Source: Liolophura sinensis
Lineage: Eukaryota; Mollusca; Polyplacophora; Chitonida; Chitonidae
Length of the DNA stretch: 64,000 nt
Assembly: GCF_032854445.1 (NCBI RefSeq)
Contig: NC_088296.1
Location: 13,244,706 to 13,308,705 of the forward strand
Reading direction: 5' to 3'
Both the position numbers and the translations under genes were made by a program. The notes beneath the pieces were generated by a model that made no database searches, was not told the DNA's origin, and saw only the letters and a program-made list of their open reading frames with translations. Shown piece after piece: positions 1 to 8,600 of this stretch (its first letter is position 1; every line of letters starts with the position of its first letter).

Positions 1-600
1 GCTTATTGTATAGGTTCAAATGCTGCCATGGTTATCTAACAGAAAGCGGATAAACAGTAGGCTATTTACAGAGATTTGCGTTATCTTTACATTAGAAATA
101 CATAGAACTACTTTACAGAATTACATTGAGTTGCCTATACGGAAATTTACACGGAGAGAAAACAACAGTAGTGCTTTAATTTATTGGTTAATATTTTTTT
201 TCTCTTGCTTCCTTCTCTGTGACGTGGAGTTCAGGTGCTCCCGCCACTTATACCGGACGCCGTCCAGGAAAAACCAGCGTACTGGATACCTGTGCCTGTA
301 ACAGGTACGACAAGTATAATTGAGGAGCAAAGGATGTCAGGCCTCATCCACTTAGTTGCAGCAAGAGATAGTCCTATTGTTATGATGTCTTTCATGTTTC
401 TGGACTTCGTTTCCTTGGTGTTAATTTTCTTTGGTCCAATGGGTGTTCTTATGGTGTTCCCTATCTTCTTCTTTAGTTGATTTCCTTTTCTATTTGCAAT
501 TTTTATTCGTGGCCTCCCATGGCAGCGAAGACAGCACGTTTCACAGACCAGTAGAACAGTTCCTGGCCTAGGGAGTGGAAGTGGTGCGTCGGACCTTCCG
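1..600. other. No recognisable gene or repeat
   Basis: Short reading frames exist on both strands, but none shows a domain, a signal peptide or a splice structure I recognise. In a complete Polinton the major capsid gene might lie beyond the pX-like gene; I looked for it on the minus strand here and did not find it. The Polinton remnant therefore seems to end, or to be deleted, around position 600. Confidence 0.5.
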
Positions 601-626
601 TTTTATAGACATCCCTCCGACCCCGC

Positions 627-941
627 TCAGCTTGCCCCGCATCCTGCACTGGGCGTATCGACCGGCTTTGACCACCAGCTGTTTCCCCCCCCCTCCAGAG
701 CTCTTCGTTTCAAAGCCTGGCTCAACGGCACTCCCTCGTCCCACACGTCGTCCATGGCTTTCAGTCCGGTACGTAACGCAGTTTTACCCAGCGCTTTCAC
801 AGCCGGCTTTAAGAAGGGCTGCGCCATTTTGATGACACTGCCAAGCAAGATGTGACCGCGTTGTACAACCGCACCCCGAAACACAGGTAACCCACCTCCG
901 CTGGCTTGCTTTGTGTAATAGTCGATGTGGGATCGGTACAT
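627..941 (-). CDS. Polinton/adintovirus pX-like small virion protein (relic, frame still open)
   Basis: The frame from the ATG at 941 encodes about 104 residues and is uninterrupted; it is also open further upstream to 992. It starts with MYRSHIDYYTKQASGGGLP, then a Gly/Ala/Lys-rich amphipathic middle (KPAVKALGKTALRTGLKAM), and a basic patch (LKRRA). This layout is typical of the small basic pX-like protein encoded next to the penton gene in animal Polintons and adintoviruses, compared in the literature with adenovirus pX, a core and membrane-active peptide. It lies just downstream of the penton-like pseudogene on the same strand. Its neighbours are broken, so it is probably an unexpressed relic whose short frame has escaped disruption. 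The exact function is inferred from family resemblance. Confidence 0.6.
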   Translation of the reverse strand: MYRSHIDYYTKQASGGGLPVFRGAVVQRGHILLGSVIKMAQPFLKPAVKALGKTALRTGLKAMDDVWDEGVPLSQALKRRALEGGGNSWWSKPVDTPSAGCGAS

Positions 942-988
942 GGCAGAGTTGTCTACGGCAGTCATTGTAATGGTAAAACGCGCCGCTG

Positions 989-1733
989 TCAAAAGTGAAG
1001 TGTCAGCACCACTTTACCATGTTCAAATTCGATAGGTTGATCCGTGTTGTCCCTAATATCAATTTCCATCGTCGAGAAATGCTTGCACCGCACGGGGATG
1101 TATTCCAATTGTTGGAAGGTTTTGGAGATGTGCTGCCCGTACTTCCCTTTCGTGGTGATCAGCCGCAACAGCGGGGCCAGCGTGTCTTCCACCACACTTG
1201 GTTCGGCGATGTCCGTGTACACGTACAGCGTGGGTGTGGTTGCCTGTAAATCCTCGGCACCGATGTGCAGCAGATCCGCCTGCCACCGTGACCCAATCGT
1301 ACGGTAAATTCATGAGCTGCTTCATACGCGGGCTGAAACTGAGCCCCAGTTGTTTCCGAAAGGCTGTATTTCCGCTGCACATCATCGAAACCGAACTTCA
1401 AATCACCGACGTGAGCCTTGAGTAAAGCTATGTGTGTAAGGGTCAACAAGTCGGTCAGCCCCTTAGCAAGGTCTGTGGGTGAAGGGTAATAGCCTGCTGG
1501 CAATGTTAGCTTATGCTTAGCGCGGTGCGGGTCTTCTTTGGGCACCACCACACACCACACTTCGTCTTGCCGCACGTTGAACCAGGTCCGGGGGGTACTG
1601 TATTTCGACCAACCCACCTTCCCAGTCACCAGTCATATGGATGGGCTGCGGTAGTTGGGTGGTGAAATGCGTCAAGGTATTACTGGGGGAAGTAGTCGTG
1701 TGAGCTGTTATTGGGCAGCGTCACGCAAAACAT
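989..1733 (-). pseudogene. Polinton penton-like minor capsid protein, frameshifted
   Basis: Read from the ATG at 1733, the first frame gives MFCVTLPNNSSHDYFPQ and then meets a stop; coding character continues in another frame (NTLTHFTTQLPQP), then in a third that holds TPRTWFNVRQDEVW and LTLPAGYYPSPTDLAKGL. The C-terminal part, in yet another frame, contains YVYTDIAEPSVVEDTLAPLL and ends with VVLTLHF and a stop near 989. These blocks, in this order, are characteristic of the penton-base-like minor capsid protein (vertex protein, jelly-roll fold) of animal Polintons and adintoviruses. At least three frame changes and one early stop make it a pseudogene. It is flanked by other Polinton structural genes on the same strand. 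The family call is confident; I did not attempt to place each indel exactly. Confidence 0.75.
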
Positions 1734-1812
1734 GTTGGTGAGGTGATCTCCTCCGGGCGGACTGACCGTTTTTCCATCTTGTGCGGGTATTTAATACGGA
1801 CTCCACTTTAGC

Positions 1813-1836
1813 GGGGGGGGGGGGGTGGGGGGGGGG
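1813..1836. repeat. Poly-G tract
   Basis: A run of G interrupted by a single T and one A-free break (GGG...TGGG...). Such runs are prone to sequencing and assembly length error, so frames read across it are unreliable. Confidence 0.9.
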
Positions 1837-1930
1837 ACGCAGTCCAGGTCACCGCTGTTGTCGTCCGTTGGGTAGGCATGGTGTGGTTGTGGTGGTGTTG
1901 CCAGTGGTTTTGTTAGTCTTGGTTTTGGCG

Positions 1931-1957
1931 GGAGGAGGAGGAGGAGGAGGAGGAGGA
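1931..1957. repeat. (GGA)9 microsatellite
   Basis: Nine perfect GGA units in a decayed Polinton gene. On the minus strand they read as a homopolymeric amino-acid run (Ser, Leu or Pro depending on frame). Confidence 0.95.
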
Positions 1958-2621
1958 CAAGAACGGGCGGGCAGAGACCGTGATGTGGTAGGGGAGTTTT
2001 TCGTCGGCTTGTGTGTCCATCTTTTCCCGCACCCAATCGCGCCAGCGATCGTGTGTCGCCCCAGAGCAGAGCAGCCTTTCGCCGTAAAGCGACAGGGACG
2101 CTGTCTAAAATCTCCCCCTCACTCAAACGACCGACAGGTTTGGCGATGGAGGGTTCGTTGTCGGACTTGGTTGCTGCGCGGCATGATATTGATCTTGAAA
2201 CGCGCGGTACCGTTGAAGGGTGTGGTGATACCACTTTATTTTTTTATCGTCCGAGAGAGTTGTGTCATTGGAGGATCGATGCCATCTCTTGGTCGAGCGC
2301 GTTGAGGGCTTTAACAGTTGTGGGCACAGGGTAAGGCGAGACGGGGGTCACGGCGTTTGTGACCGCGTGAGCGTATCTAAGAGCCGCGGCTCGACCAAGG
2401 CCATTTTCTTGGCGTGCTGCATTACCTCCCACCAGCTATGCTCTTAACAACGCCACTGATGAGGGATGCGGTGGCGGCGAGGAGGGGGCTCAGCAGCAGT
2501 GGAAGGAAACCACCGCGTTGAACAGTCCGTCCTTTCTTATGCAGCGGAACACTTTTCTTGACCAAAGTCTTGTGCCGCTGAAACTTCCCCTTCTGAACCG
2601 GCGATAGTGGAACGTTTCCAA

Positions 2622-3713
2622 TTAACTCATTGACTCCGACAGCTCCCTGCAGACGGCAGTACAGCGGCGGACTGTAGCCGTGCCTGCCTTCCGCCCGATC
2701 AGCCTCAACGGCCGTACTCGCCTCTGTGTGAGATTACACTGTAACGGCGAGTGACGCTGAGCATTTATCTATCTTAGCATTCTAAAGACTTGATTTTTGT
2801 CATTTGTGTTTATTCTACGTAATCTTGTAAAATATTAGTGTGGTTGTGGACGTACATTCATAAAGACATCTATAAAATGGGATTATCGAACTGAACATTC
2901 ACAGAAAATGCGGACACCAGCGAAAGGTATTTTTGGAGGTGGTGATAGCGGAATTCCTGTACATAACCCTCGCTTTTCTGAATAAAAGTATTTGTTTCCA
3001 AGTCATCAAACTATGAGGAAATACAGAGAAACCAGTTATTTATCGTGGGTTTGTTGACGTGTTGAATATAGTCAGACGTTTTCTCACTTCAGCTACGCAA
3101 AAACACCAAAACATTGTGCCGCCGAATGCATTCGTCGTTCATTGGTCAGTAGTTGCCCTAGATTCTATCACGTGACAAAGCGGGACAGAATCATTGGTCA
3201 GTTATATTCAGGTCAGACCTACACACTCCTTTCAGAATGAATAATAAACATAAAACAAAATAATGTCGTCATCATCAGATTCACTTTCCGATACACTAAT
3301 ATCTGACTCAGTGTCCCATTCTCTGTCAGCAGACGGTCTATCATTGGTTGTGAAACCTAAACAATCCTCTTCTTCGCTGGATTCGGCCAACGAAGACATG
3401 TTTACACTCAAGCGTGTGCGACTCGGAAAAAAGGGCCTAATTTTGTTGTTGTTAGGCATTCAAGCCAATAAAACCGCCAAAATACCAGTAAATACAAGCC
3501 TGAGGGATCAAGACAGGTGTGTTTTGAATAATTTATACTTAAGCAAAACATTTGAAGGCAAAATATGCACCCAGTGAGAAGTGGTGTCATATGCGGGTTT
3601 AGCCGCTGCTCGGGAAATGAGGTCCTCTCGGCCGCGCGGATATACCCGCTCCTCGGGTTGAGACAGAGCACTCTGCATGCGGCCTGAGCCGCGCGTCGGA
3701 GTGAATGAGTTAA
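2622..3713. mobile_element. TTAA-flanked non-autonomous DNA transposon (piggyBac- or Kolobok-like)
   Basis: The element (2626-3709, 1,084 bp) is flanked by TTAA at 2622-2625 and 3710-3713. Its ends are inverted repeats: CTCATTGACTCCGAC at 2626 and, read from the other end, CTCATTCACTCCGAC, 14 of 15 bases matching. TTAA target duplications are the hallmark of piggyBac and Kolobok elements. It interrupts a Polinton gene whose two halves become contiguous when it is removed, so the boundaries are well supported. No full transposase is present; only an acidic reading frame near the right end could be a remnant. The superfamily choice between piggyBac and Kolobok is open because the TIR alone is not diagnostic to me. 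Confidence 0.8.
3232..3399 (-). CDS. Acidic reading frame inside the TTAA element (possible transposase N-terminal relic)
   Basis: From the ATG at 3399 the frame encodes about 55 residues beginning MSSLAESSEEEDCLGF and continuing with an Asp/Glu/Ser-rich stretch (SDISVSESESDDDD) before a short hydrophobic tail and a stop. It is open upstream to 3459. Strongly acidic, serine-rich N-termini are common in piggyBac-type transposases, and the frame lies inside a TTAA-flanked element, so a truncated transposase start is the simplest explanation. No catalytic Asp triad, Cys-rich C-terminus or other transposase domain follows. It could also be a chance frame; an overlapping plus-strand frame exists because Ser/Asp-rich codons are open on both strands. 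Confidence 0.35.
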   Translation of the reverse strand: MSSLAESSEEEDCLGFTTNDRPSADREWDTESDISVSESESDDDDIILFYVYYSF

Positions 3714-3905
3714 CACATTCTTGGCACATTTACACCAAACCCTAAAGTAAACCCGGATCGTTACCGCGCAGCACGGCGCGTCGAATGGCAGGTGTGGCTC
3801 GAGCCAGCAGTGACAGCAAGGGACCGTAATATTGTATCCGGCGTGACATCGCGGGTGGTTGACGTGGAAACTACTGATTCGGCAGATCGTGCGTACGAAT
3901 TTTCA

Positions 3906-4127
3906 TGGCTTGAAAAGGTAGGCGTGCTGAATCTCCCCGGGGAAGATGTGGGTACGAAGTTGCATCTGGTCGGGTGTGGCTTGCTTAAAATCCACCAGCA
4001 AATGCCCGTGAGGTTTGGCAGTGGCATCCTCAAACGCCTCGCGCACGTACTGCGCCCGCCCCGGATTCATCTGTTTAGCGATCGCGGTAATTTGTGACGC
4101 ATCTCGTGGGTTTTTCAACAACACCAT
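3906..4127 (-). pseudogene. Polinton packaging-ATPase-like protein, C-terminal fragment
   Basis: The frame from 4127 to the stop just below 3906 encodes 74 residues, starting MVLLKNPRDASQITAIAKQM, then YVREAFEDATAKPHGHLLVD and RTHIFPGE near the end. These blocks ('KNPRDxSQ', 'EAFxDATxxPHGxLLVD', 'LRTxIFPGE') are the C-terminal part of the P-loop NTPase found beside the capsid genes in animal Polintons, generally taken to be the DNA-packaging ATPase. The Walker A and B motifs would lie further N-terminal and are absent: at 4128 the sequence changes abruptly to satellite A. The start at 4127 is just the first in-frame Met after the break, not a natural start. The family call is good; the exact ATPase lineage (A32/FtsK-HerA type) is inference. 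Confidence 0.6.
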
Positions 4128-4275
4128 ACCATTACATGCGCCATGTACGACGAAGACTGGCCGGTTTAATATTAAGCATTCCGCTGTAAGTATTGCCTTT
4201 TCCCCAAGCCTATTTTAGTAACGCAGCTATTGTGTTATCTCCAAGTGCAAACCTAACGGCCACATGTACATGTAA

Positions 4276-4806
4276 TGTTATGTTTCTGTATTATTGCTAA
4301 ATGTTTGTATTATTTTGCTTACAATAATATGTTCCGTGAATGAATGCTCCATTGTTTTATAATTCCTTTGTATGGGTTATCTCCCCTGTAAATGAACCAC
4401 TAGATGTCATTTCTTGTGTTACTATACCACGTGATTTGCCGTATATAAGGCCGTGTCGAGCTGTACATCGGCAGTTCTTGCAGAGCTCGCTCGGAGAACT
4501 CTCTCTCTTCCTGAATAAGGATACTGAGGCAAAGTTCTGAATAAGGCCTGTCGGGTATTAAACGAAACTTACAGCCTGCAGAAGGCTATCGGAGCTTATC
4601 ACGCCAGCTTCTGTCCTGATTACGAGGGCCGGACCGAATGCTCACTACCTCTCTCTATATATATCTTCAATAAACTGTTGCAAACTTATCCGGTGTGTTC
4701 TGGTTCGTCTATCAATCCCGGGAGCCCCTGCTCGAAACAAATGTGTCCCTGGGGATTAAGCTTTATGGGCGATCCTTATAATATTGTGTTACCTGGCTCC
4801 ATAACA
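4276..4806 (+). mobile_element. Solo LTR of a retrotransposon
   Basis: The 531-bp segment begins TGTTATG and ends CATAACA, an exact 7-bp inverted repeat with the canonical TG...CA ends. It has an LTR-style promoter (TATATAAG at 4442-4449), a polyadenylation signal AATAAA at 4669-4674 and a GT-rich stretch just after it (GGTGTGTTCTGGTT). Satellite A sequence stops before it and resumes after it. No second LTR or internal gag/pol frame is nearby, so it is a solo LTR. I cannot see a clean target-site duplication; the flanks are TGTAA and CTACT. Gypsy-like by general form only. Confidence 0.7.
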
Positions 4807-5589
4807 CTACTCAGACCCCACAGTGTTTCCATATTTGTAACATAGCATATGTGATACCCTGTGTTGTAAACAAGATAATTTTACACTAATCGATGCGCAC
4901 CAACTCAAGCAATCGCCACAAGTTGAAAGAGATTAAAATTTCACATCGTTTCTAACGAGTACAGACTGTTGCTGGGCTTTCCATTATGGCATTATTAGTG
5001 TTTTAAACCGAGCTACAGCTAACAGTATAGGTCGGAGAGCAATGCGGTTTGCTCCATTTGATTTCTCCTCACAAACTACGTCGTACAGGCTCCTTTTGGA
5101 GCCCATTTTATCAATTTTACACACAGTTTAGCCATTTGTCTTATGACTTTCATAATTTACATAAGCTACAACATGTTGTAATGCTATTACATGTGCCATG
5201 TACGACGGGGACTGTCCGCTTCAATATTAAACATTCCGCTGTGAGTAATGTGCAGTTCGGTAACCCAGAACATCTCAAATCTATACCCAAAGGCTCTTTT
5301 TGTAACCCAGCAATCGTGTTACCTCCAAGTGCAAACCAAACGGCCACATGTACTTATATCCCTTAGCGTTTCTACATGTGCAACATATCATATGTGATAC
5401 CGTCTGTTGTAAACAAGACAATTTTGTTGTAAATAAGACAAATCCAATAATTAAGGTACTAATTGGTGTGTACCAACCTAACCAACTGCGCAAGTTGAAA
5501 AAATTTCCAATTTTACATGGCTTCTCACAAGTGCAGACTGCTGCTGGGTACTCCATTATGACGTCATCAGTGTTTTAAACAGTGTTTTA

Positions 5590-6190
5590 TTCAAAGATCA
5601 GTGTAGTTTGCACCATTGGCTTTTTTCAGAAAATGCGTCGTAATAGCTAATTTTTAAATGAGATATCATATGTTTAACGAAAATTGCCACACATGCAGGT
5701 TTTCAAGGCAATTGTGTTAAAAGCGGCAAAAGACTAAAAATTATGGCTCGGAGAGCAATGCAGTTTAAACCATTGGCTTTTCGTCACAAAGTACGTCACA
5801 ATAACTACTTTTTAAGCGCAATATCGCAAGTTTAAAAGAAATTGCAACATTTGCGGTTTTTTTTCAAACATTTTAAAAACGCCAAAAGGAGCAAAAACTA
5901 TTGCTCGTAGAGCAATTTTATTTGCAACATTGGCTTTTTCGTCACAAAATGCTTCGCAATATCTACTTTTTAACTGCGATAACATTCGCAACTTTCTAAA
6001 CCAATTCTGTCAAAAACGTCCAAAAGAGCACAAATTTTTAATCGCGGAGGAATGCAGTTAGGACCATTTGCGTTTTTGTCACAAAGTGCGTCGCAATAGC
6101 TGCTTTTGAAGTACCATAACATTTGCAGTTTTTTTAGGCAGTTCTGTTATCAACGCCCAAACAGCAAAAACTATTGCTCAGAGAGGAATG
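5590..6190 (+). repeat. Nested tandem repeat of about 140-175 bp inside satellite A
   Basis: About four units, each with AGAGCAATGCAGTTT, CCATTGGCTTTT, CGTCACAAA(A/G)TGCG, TTTTTAA, a GCGATA or GCAATA(T) segment, TTCAA and AAACGCCAAAA. The first box is also part of the 550-bp satellite unit. The short array therefore looks like a local amplification of one segment of satellite A, with its own spacer. Confidence 0.7.
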
Positions 6191-6649
6191 CAGTTTGCAG
6201 CTTTCCTTTTTCTTGTCACAAACTACATCAGAAAGGTTACATTTGGATCGCATTTGATCAATTTTACACAGTTTGACTTTTCCTCTGATGACTTTGGTAA
6301 TTTTCATCAACTGCAACATGTTGTAATGCCTTTACGTGTGCCATTCACAACGAGGACTGGCTTTTTCAATATTAAACATTCCGCTGTAAGTAATGTGCAG
6401 TCATTTTGATACGCCAGAGCATCTCAAATCTTTATCCCGAGGCTTTTTTAGTAAACCAGCAAATGTGTTACCTCCAAGTCCATACGTAACGGCCACATGT
6501 CCATGTACTCAGATCCCACCGCGTTTCTACTTGTGTAACATAACCGTCTGCTGTAAACAAGATAATTTCACACTAAACCGAACTATAAGGGTGCTAATCG
6601 TTGCATAAGTAATTAACCAATCTGCAGAAGTTGAAAAACTTTAGGCTTG

Positions 6650-6943
6650 CACATGATTTCGATTTATTTTATTTATTTGATTGGTATTTTACGCCGTACT
6701 CAAGAATATTTCACTTATACGACGGCGGCCAGCATTATGGTGGGAGGAAACCGGGCAGAGCCCGGGGGAAACCCACGACGATCCGCAGGTTGCTGACAGA
6801 CCTTCCCACGTACGGCCTGGAGAGGAAGCCAGCATGAGCTTGACTTGAACTTACAGCCACCGCATTGGTGAGAGACTCCTGGGTCATTGCGCTGCGCTAG
6901 CGCGCTAACCGACTGAGCCACGGAGGCCCCCACATGATTTCGA
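6650..6943 (-). mobile_element. tRNA-derived SINE with 13-bp target-site duplication
   Basis: The element body is 6663-6930. CACATGATTTCGA occurs at 6650-6662 and again, exactly, at 6931-6943. On the minus strand the head (from 6930) contains a tRNA-like A box (TGGCTCAGTCGGTTAGCGCG) and, about 70 bases on, a B-box-like GTTCAAGTC. A conserved central part follows (GGAAACCGGGC, CCCGGGGGAAACCCACG read on the plus strand), and the 3' end at 6663 is an A-rich tail (AAATAAATAAAATAAA). The family resembles SINEs widespread in molluscs and other marine invertebrates; I do not name a family. The insertion is in satellite A. Confidence 0.85.
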
Positions 6944-7689
6944 AAGAGTTCAAACTGTTGCTCGGCATTCTATTATGACATTAAAACTCTTTTAAACCGA
7001 GCTACAGATAATACAATAGGGCGGAAAACAGCAAAAACTATTGCTTAAAGTTTGCACGATTGGCTTTTCGTTATAAAATGCGTAACAACAACTACTTTTC
7101 TAGGTCAATGTCGTATGTTGGAAGAAAATTGGACCATTTGCAGCTTTTTAAGCCAAGTCTGTTAAAAATGCAAAAACAGTAAAAACTATTGCTCTGAGAG
7201 CAATGCTGTTCGCACCATAGGCTTTTTCGTGACAAAATTGTGTTCTTTTCAATGGTGTCCACAATTCGATTTCCCCTCACAAACTACGTCGAATATTCTC
7301 CTTTTGGAGAGCATTTGATCAATTTTACACAGTTTCACTTTTTGTCGTATGACTTTGTTGATTTACATAAGCTACAACATGTTGTAATGCCTTTACATGT
7401 GCGACGGGGACTGGGCGGTTCAACTTTAAATATGCAGTAATGTGCAGTTGGGTAGGTCAGAACATCCCAAATCTCTACCCAAAGGTTTTTTGTACCCAAG
7501 CAATTGCGTTACCTCCAAGTGCAAAGCTAACGGCCACATGTACATGTACTCAGATCCCATAGCGTTTCTACACGTGTAACATAGCAGATCTGATACCGTG
7601 TGTTCTAAACAAGACAATTTCACACTAAACCCCATAATTAGGGTACTAATCGATGCTCACTGACATTATCAGTGTTTTAAACCGAACTA

Positions 7690-8600
7690 CAGGTAGCACT
7701 ATAGTTCGGAGAGCAATGGAGTTTGCACCATTGGCTTTTTTGTTACAAAATGCGTAACATTTGCAGCTTTTTAAGCCAACTCTGTGAAAATGCAAAAACA
7801 GTAGAAACTACTGCTCTGAGAGCAATGATGCTCGCACCAAAGGCTTTTTGGTCACAAAATGCGTTTTTTTTTTTTCAATGGCAATGTCATTCACAGCCTT
7901 TCAAACGCAAAAACAGTGAAAACTATTGCTAGGAGAGAATTGCAATTTGCACCATTCGCTTTTTTGTCACAAGATGTGCCGCAATACCCACTTTTTAACT
8001 ACGATAACTTCGCAGCCTTTTAGGCCAATTCAGTTGTAAACGCCAAAACAGCAAAACAATTGCTCGAAGGGCTAAAAAGAATTGGCTTTTTCGTCACAAA
8101 ATGCGTCACAATACCTTTCTTTTAAGTGCGATAGCATTCGCAGTTTATTAAGACAATTTTGTCAAAAACATCAAAGCAGCAAAAACTATGATCGGGGAGG
8201 AATGCAGTTTACACCACTGACTTATTCGTCACCGAATGCGTCGCAATAAGTACGTTTCAAGTGCAATATCGTATGTTTGAAGAAAATTGCAACATTTGTC
8301 GCCTTTCAAGCCTATTCTGTTCAAAACTGGAAAACAGGATAAACTACTACAGTTTGCAATATATCCTTTTTCTTCACAAAATGCGTCGCAATACCTTCTT
8401 TTCAAGTGCGATAACATTCGCAGCCTTTCAAGCCGATTCTGGTATAAACGCCAAAATAGGGAAAACTACTCCTCAGGGAGAAATGCAATTTACATTATTC
8501 GGTTTTTCGTGACAAAATGTGTTGCAATACCTACTTTTCAACTGCGATAACATTCGCAGCACTTTAGCCAATTCTGTTAAAAACGCCAAAAAAAGCAGGA
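7690..8600 (+). repeat. Second nested tandem array of about 130-150-bp units in satellite A
   Basis: About six units with the same landmarks as at 5,590-6,190: GAGAGCAATG, TTTGCACCATTGGCTTTTT, GTCACAAAATGCG(T), AAGTGCGATAACATTCGCAGC, CCAATTCTGTT and AACGCCAAAACAG. A shorter piece is at about 7,020-7,250. Unit lengths vary by one optional segment of about 30 bp (ATATCGTATGTTTGAAGAAA). Confidence 0.7.

Larger units (their letters stand above)
1800..2422 (-). pseudogene. Conserved Polinton protein of unknown function, degenerate
   Basis: The start codon at 2422 overlaps the stop of the upstream gene (TAATG, sharing an A), a compact viral-type arrangement. The N-terminus MQHAKKMALVEPRLLDTLTR is followed by a stop; the frame changes to one holding KALNALDQEMASILQ, and later to one holding LSEGEILDSVPVALRRKAA. 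This set of blocks (a basic start with 'LVEPRLLDTL', a 'LDxEM' segment, then 'LDSVPxxLRRKA') recurs in animal Polintons next to the capsid genes; its biochemical role is not known to me. The 3' part runs through a GGA microsatellite and a G tract, where the frame is lost. At least three disruptions are visible, so it cannot make a full protein. Family membership is from memory of the pattern, hence moderate confidence. Confidence 0.55.
2422..3849 (-). pseudogene. Small Polinton core-type protein, split by a TTAA transposon
   Basis: The 5' part starts at the ATG at 3849 with MSRRIQYYGPLLSLLARATP and runs, with a stop and frame change near 3730, to the insertion at 3713. The 3' part resumes at 2621 and reads VPLSPVQKGKFQRHKTL, then a basic stretch, then QRGGFLPLLLSPLLAATAS and ends at TAA 2424-2422. 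The order (basic N-terminus with 'YGPLL', a Lys/His/Arg-rich middle, a C-terminal 'GGFL' hydrophobic Ala/Leu segment) is that of a short protein found between the ATPase and capsid genes in animal Polintons. The 1,084-bp insert at 2626-3709 separates the two parts; taking it out with one TTAA copy leaves the coding character continuous across the site. The role is probably a virion core or minor structural protein, by position and composition only. Confidence 0.65.

Noticed and set aside
1781-2305. Plus-strand 174-codon frame with Gly/Val runs
   Set aside because: It reads through the poly-G and GGA tracts antisense to a decayed Polinton gene; composition explains its openness.
3263-3577. Plus-strand Ser/Asp-rich frame of 104 codons
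   Set aside because: It is the mirror of the acidic minus-strand frame in the TTAA element. GAT/TCA-rich sequence is open on both strands, and it has no recognised domain.
6895-6930. tRNA-like A and B boxes
   Set aside because: They belong to the SINE head. The rest of a tRNA cloverleaf is not present in proper spacing, and the unit has SINE tail and target duplications, so it is not a tRNA gene.
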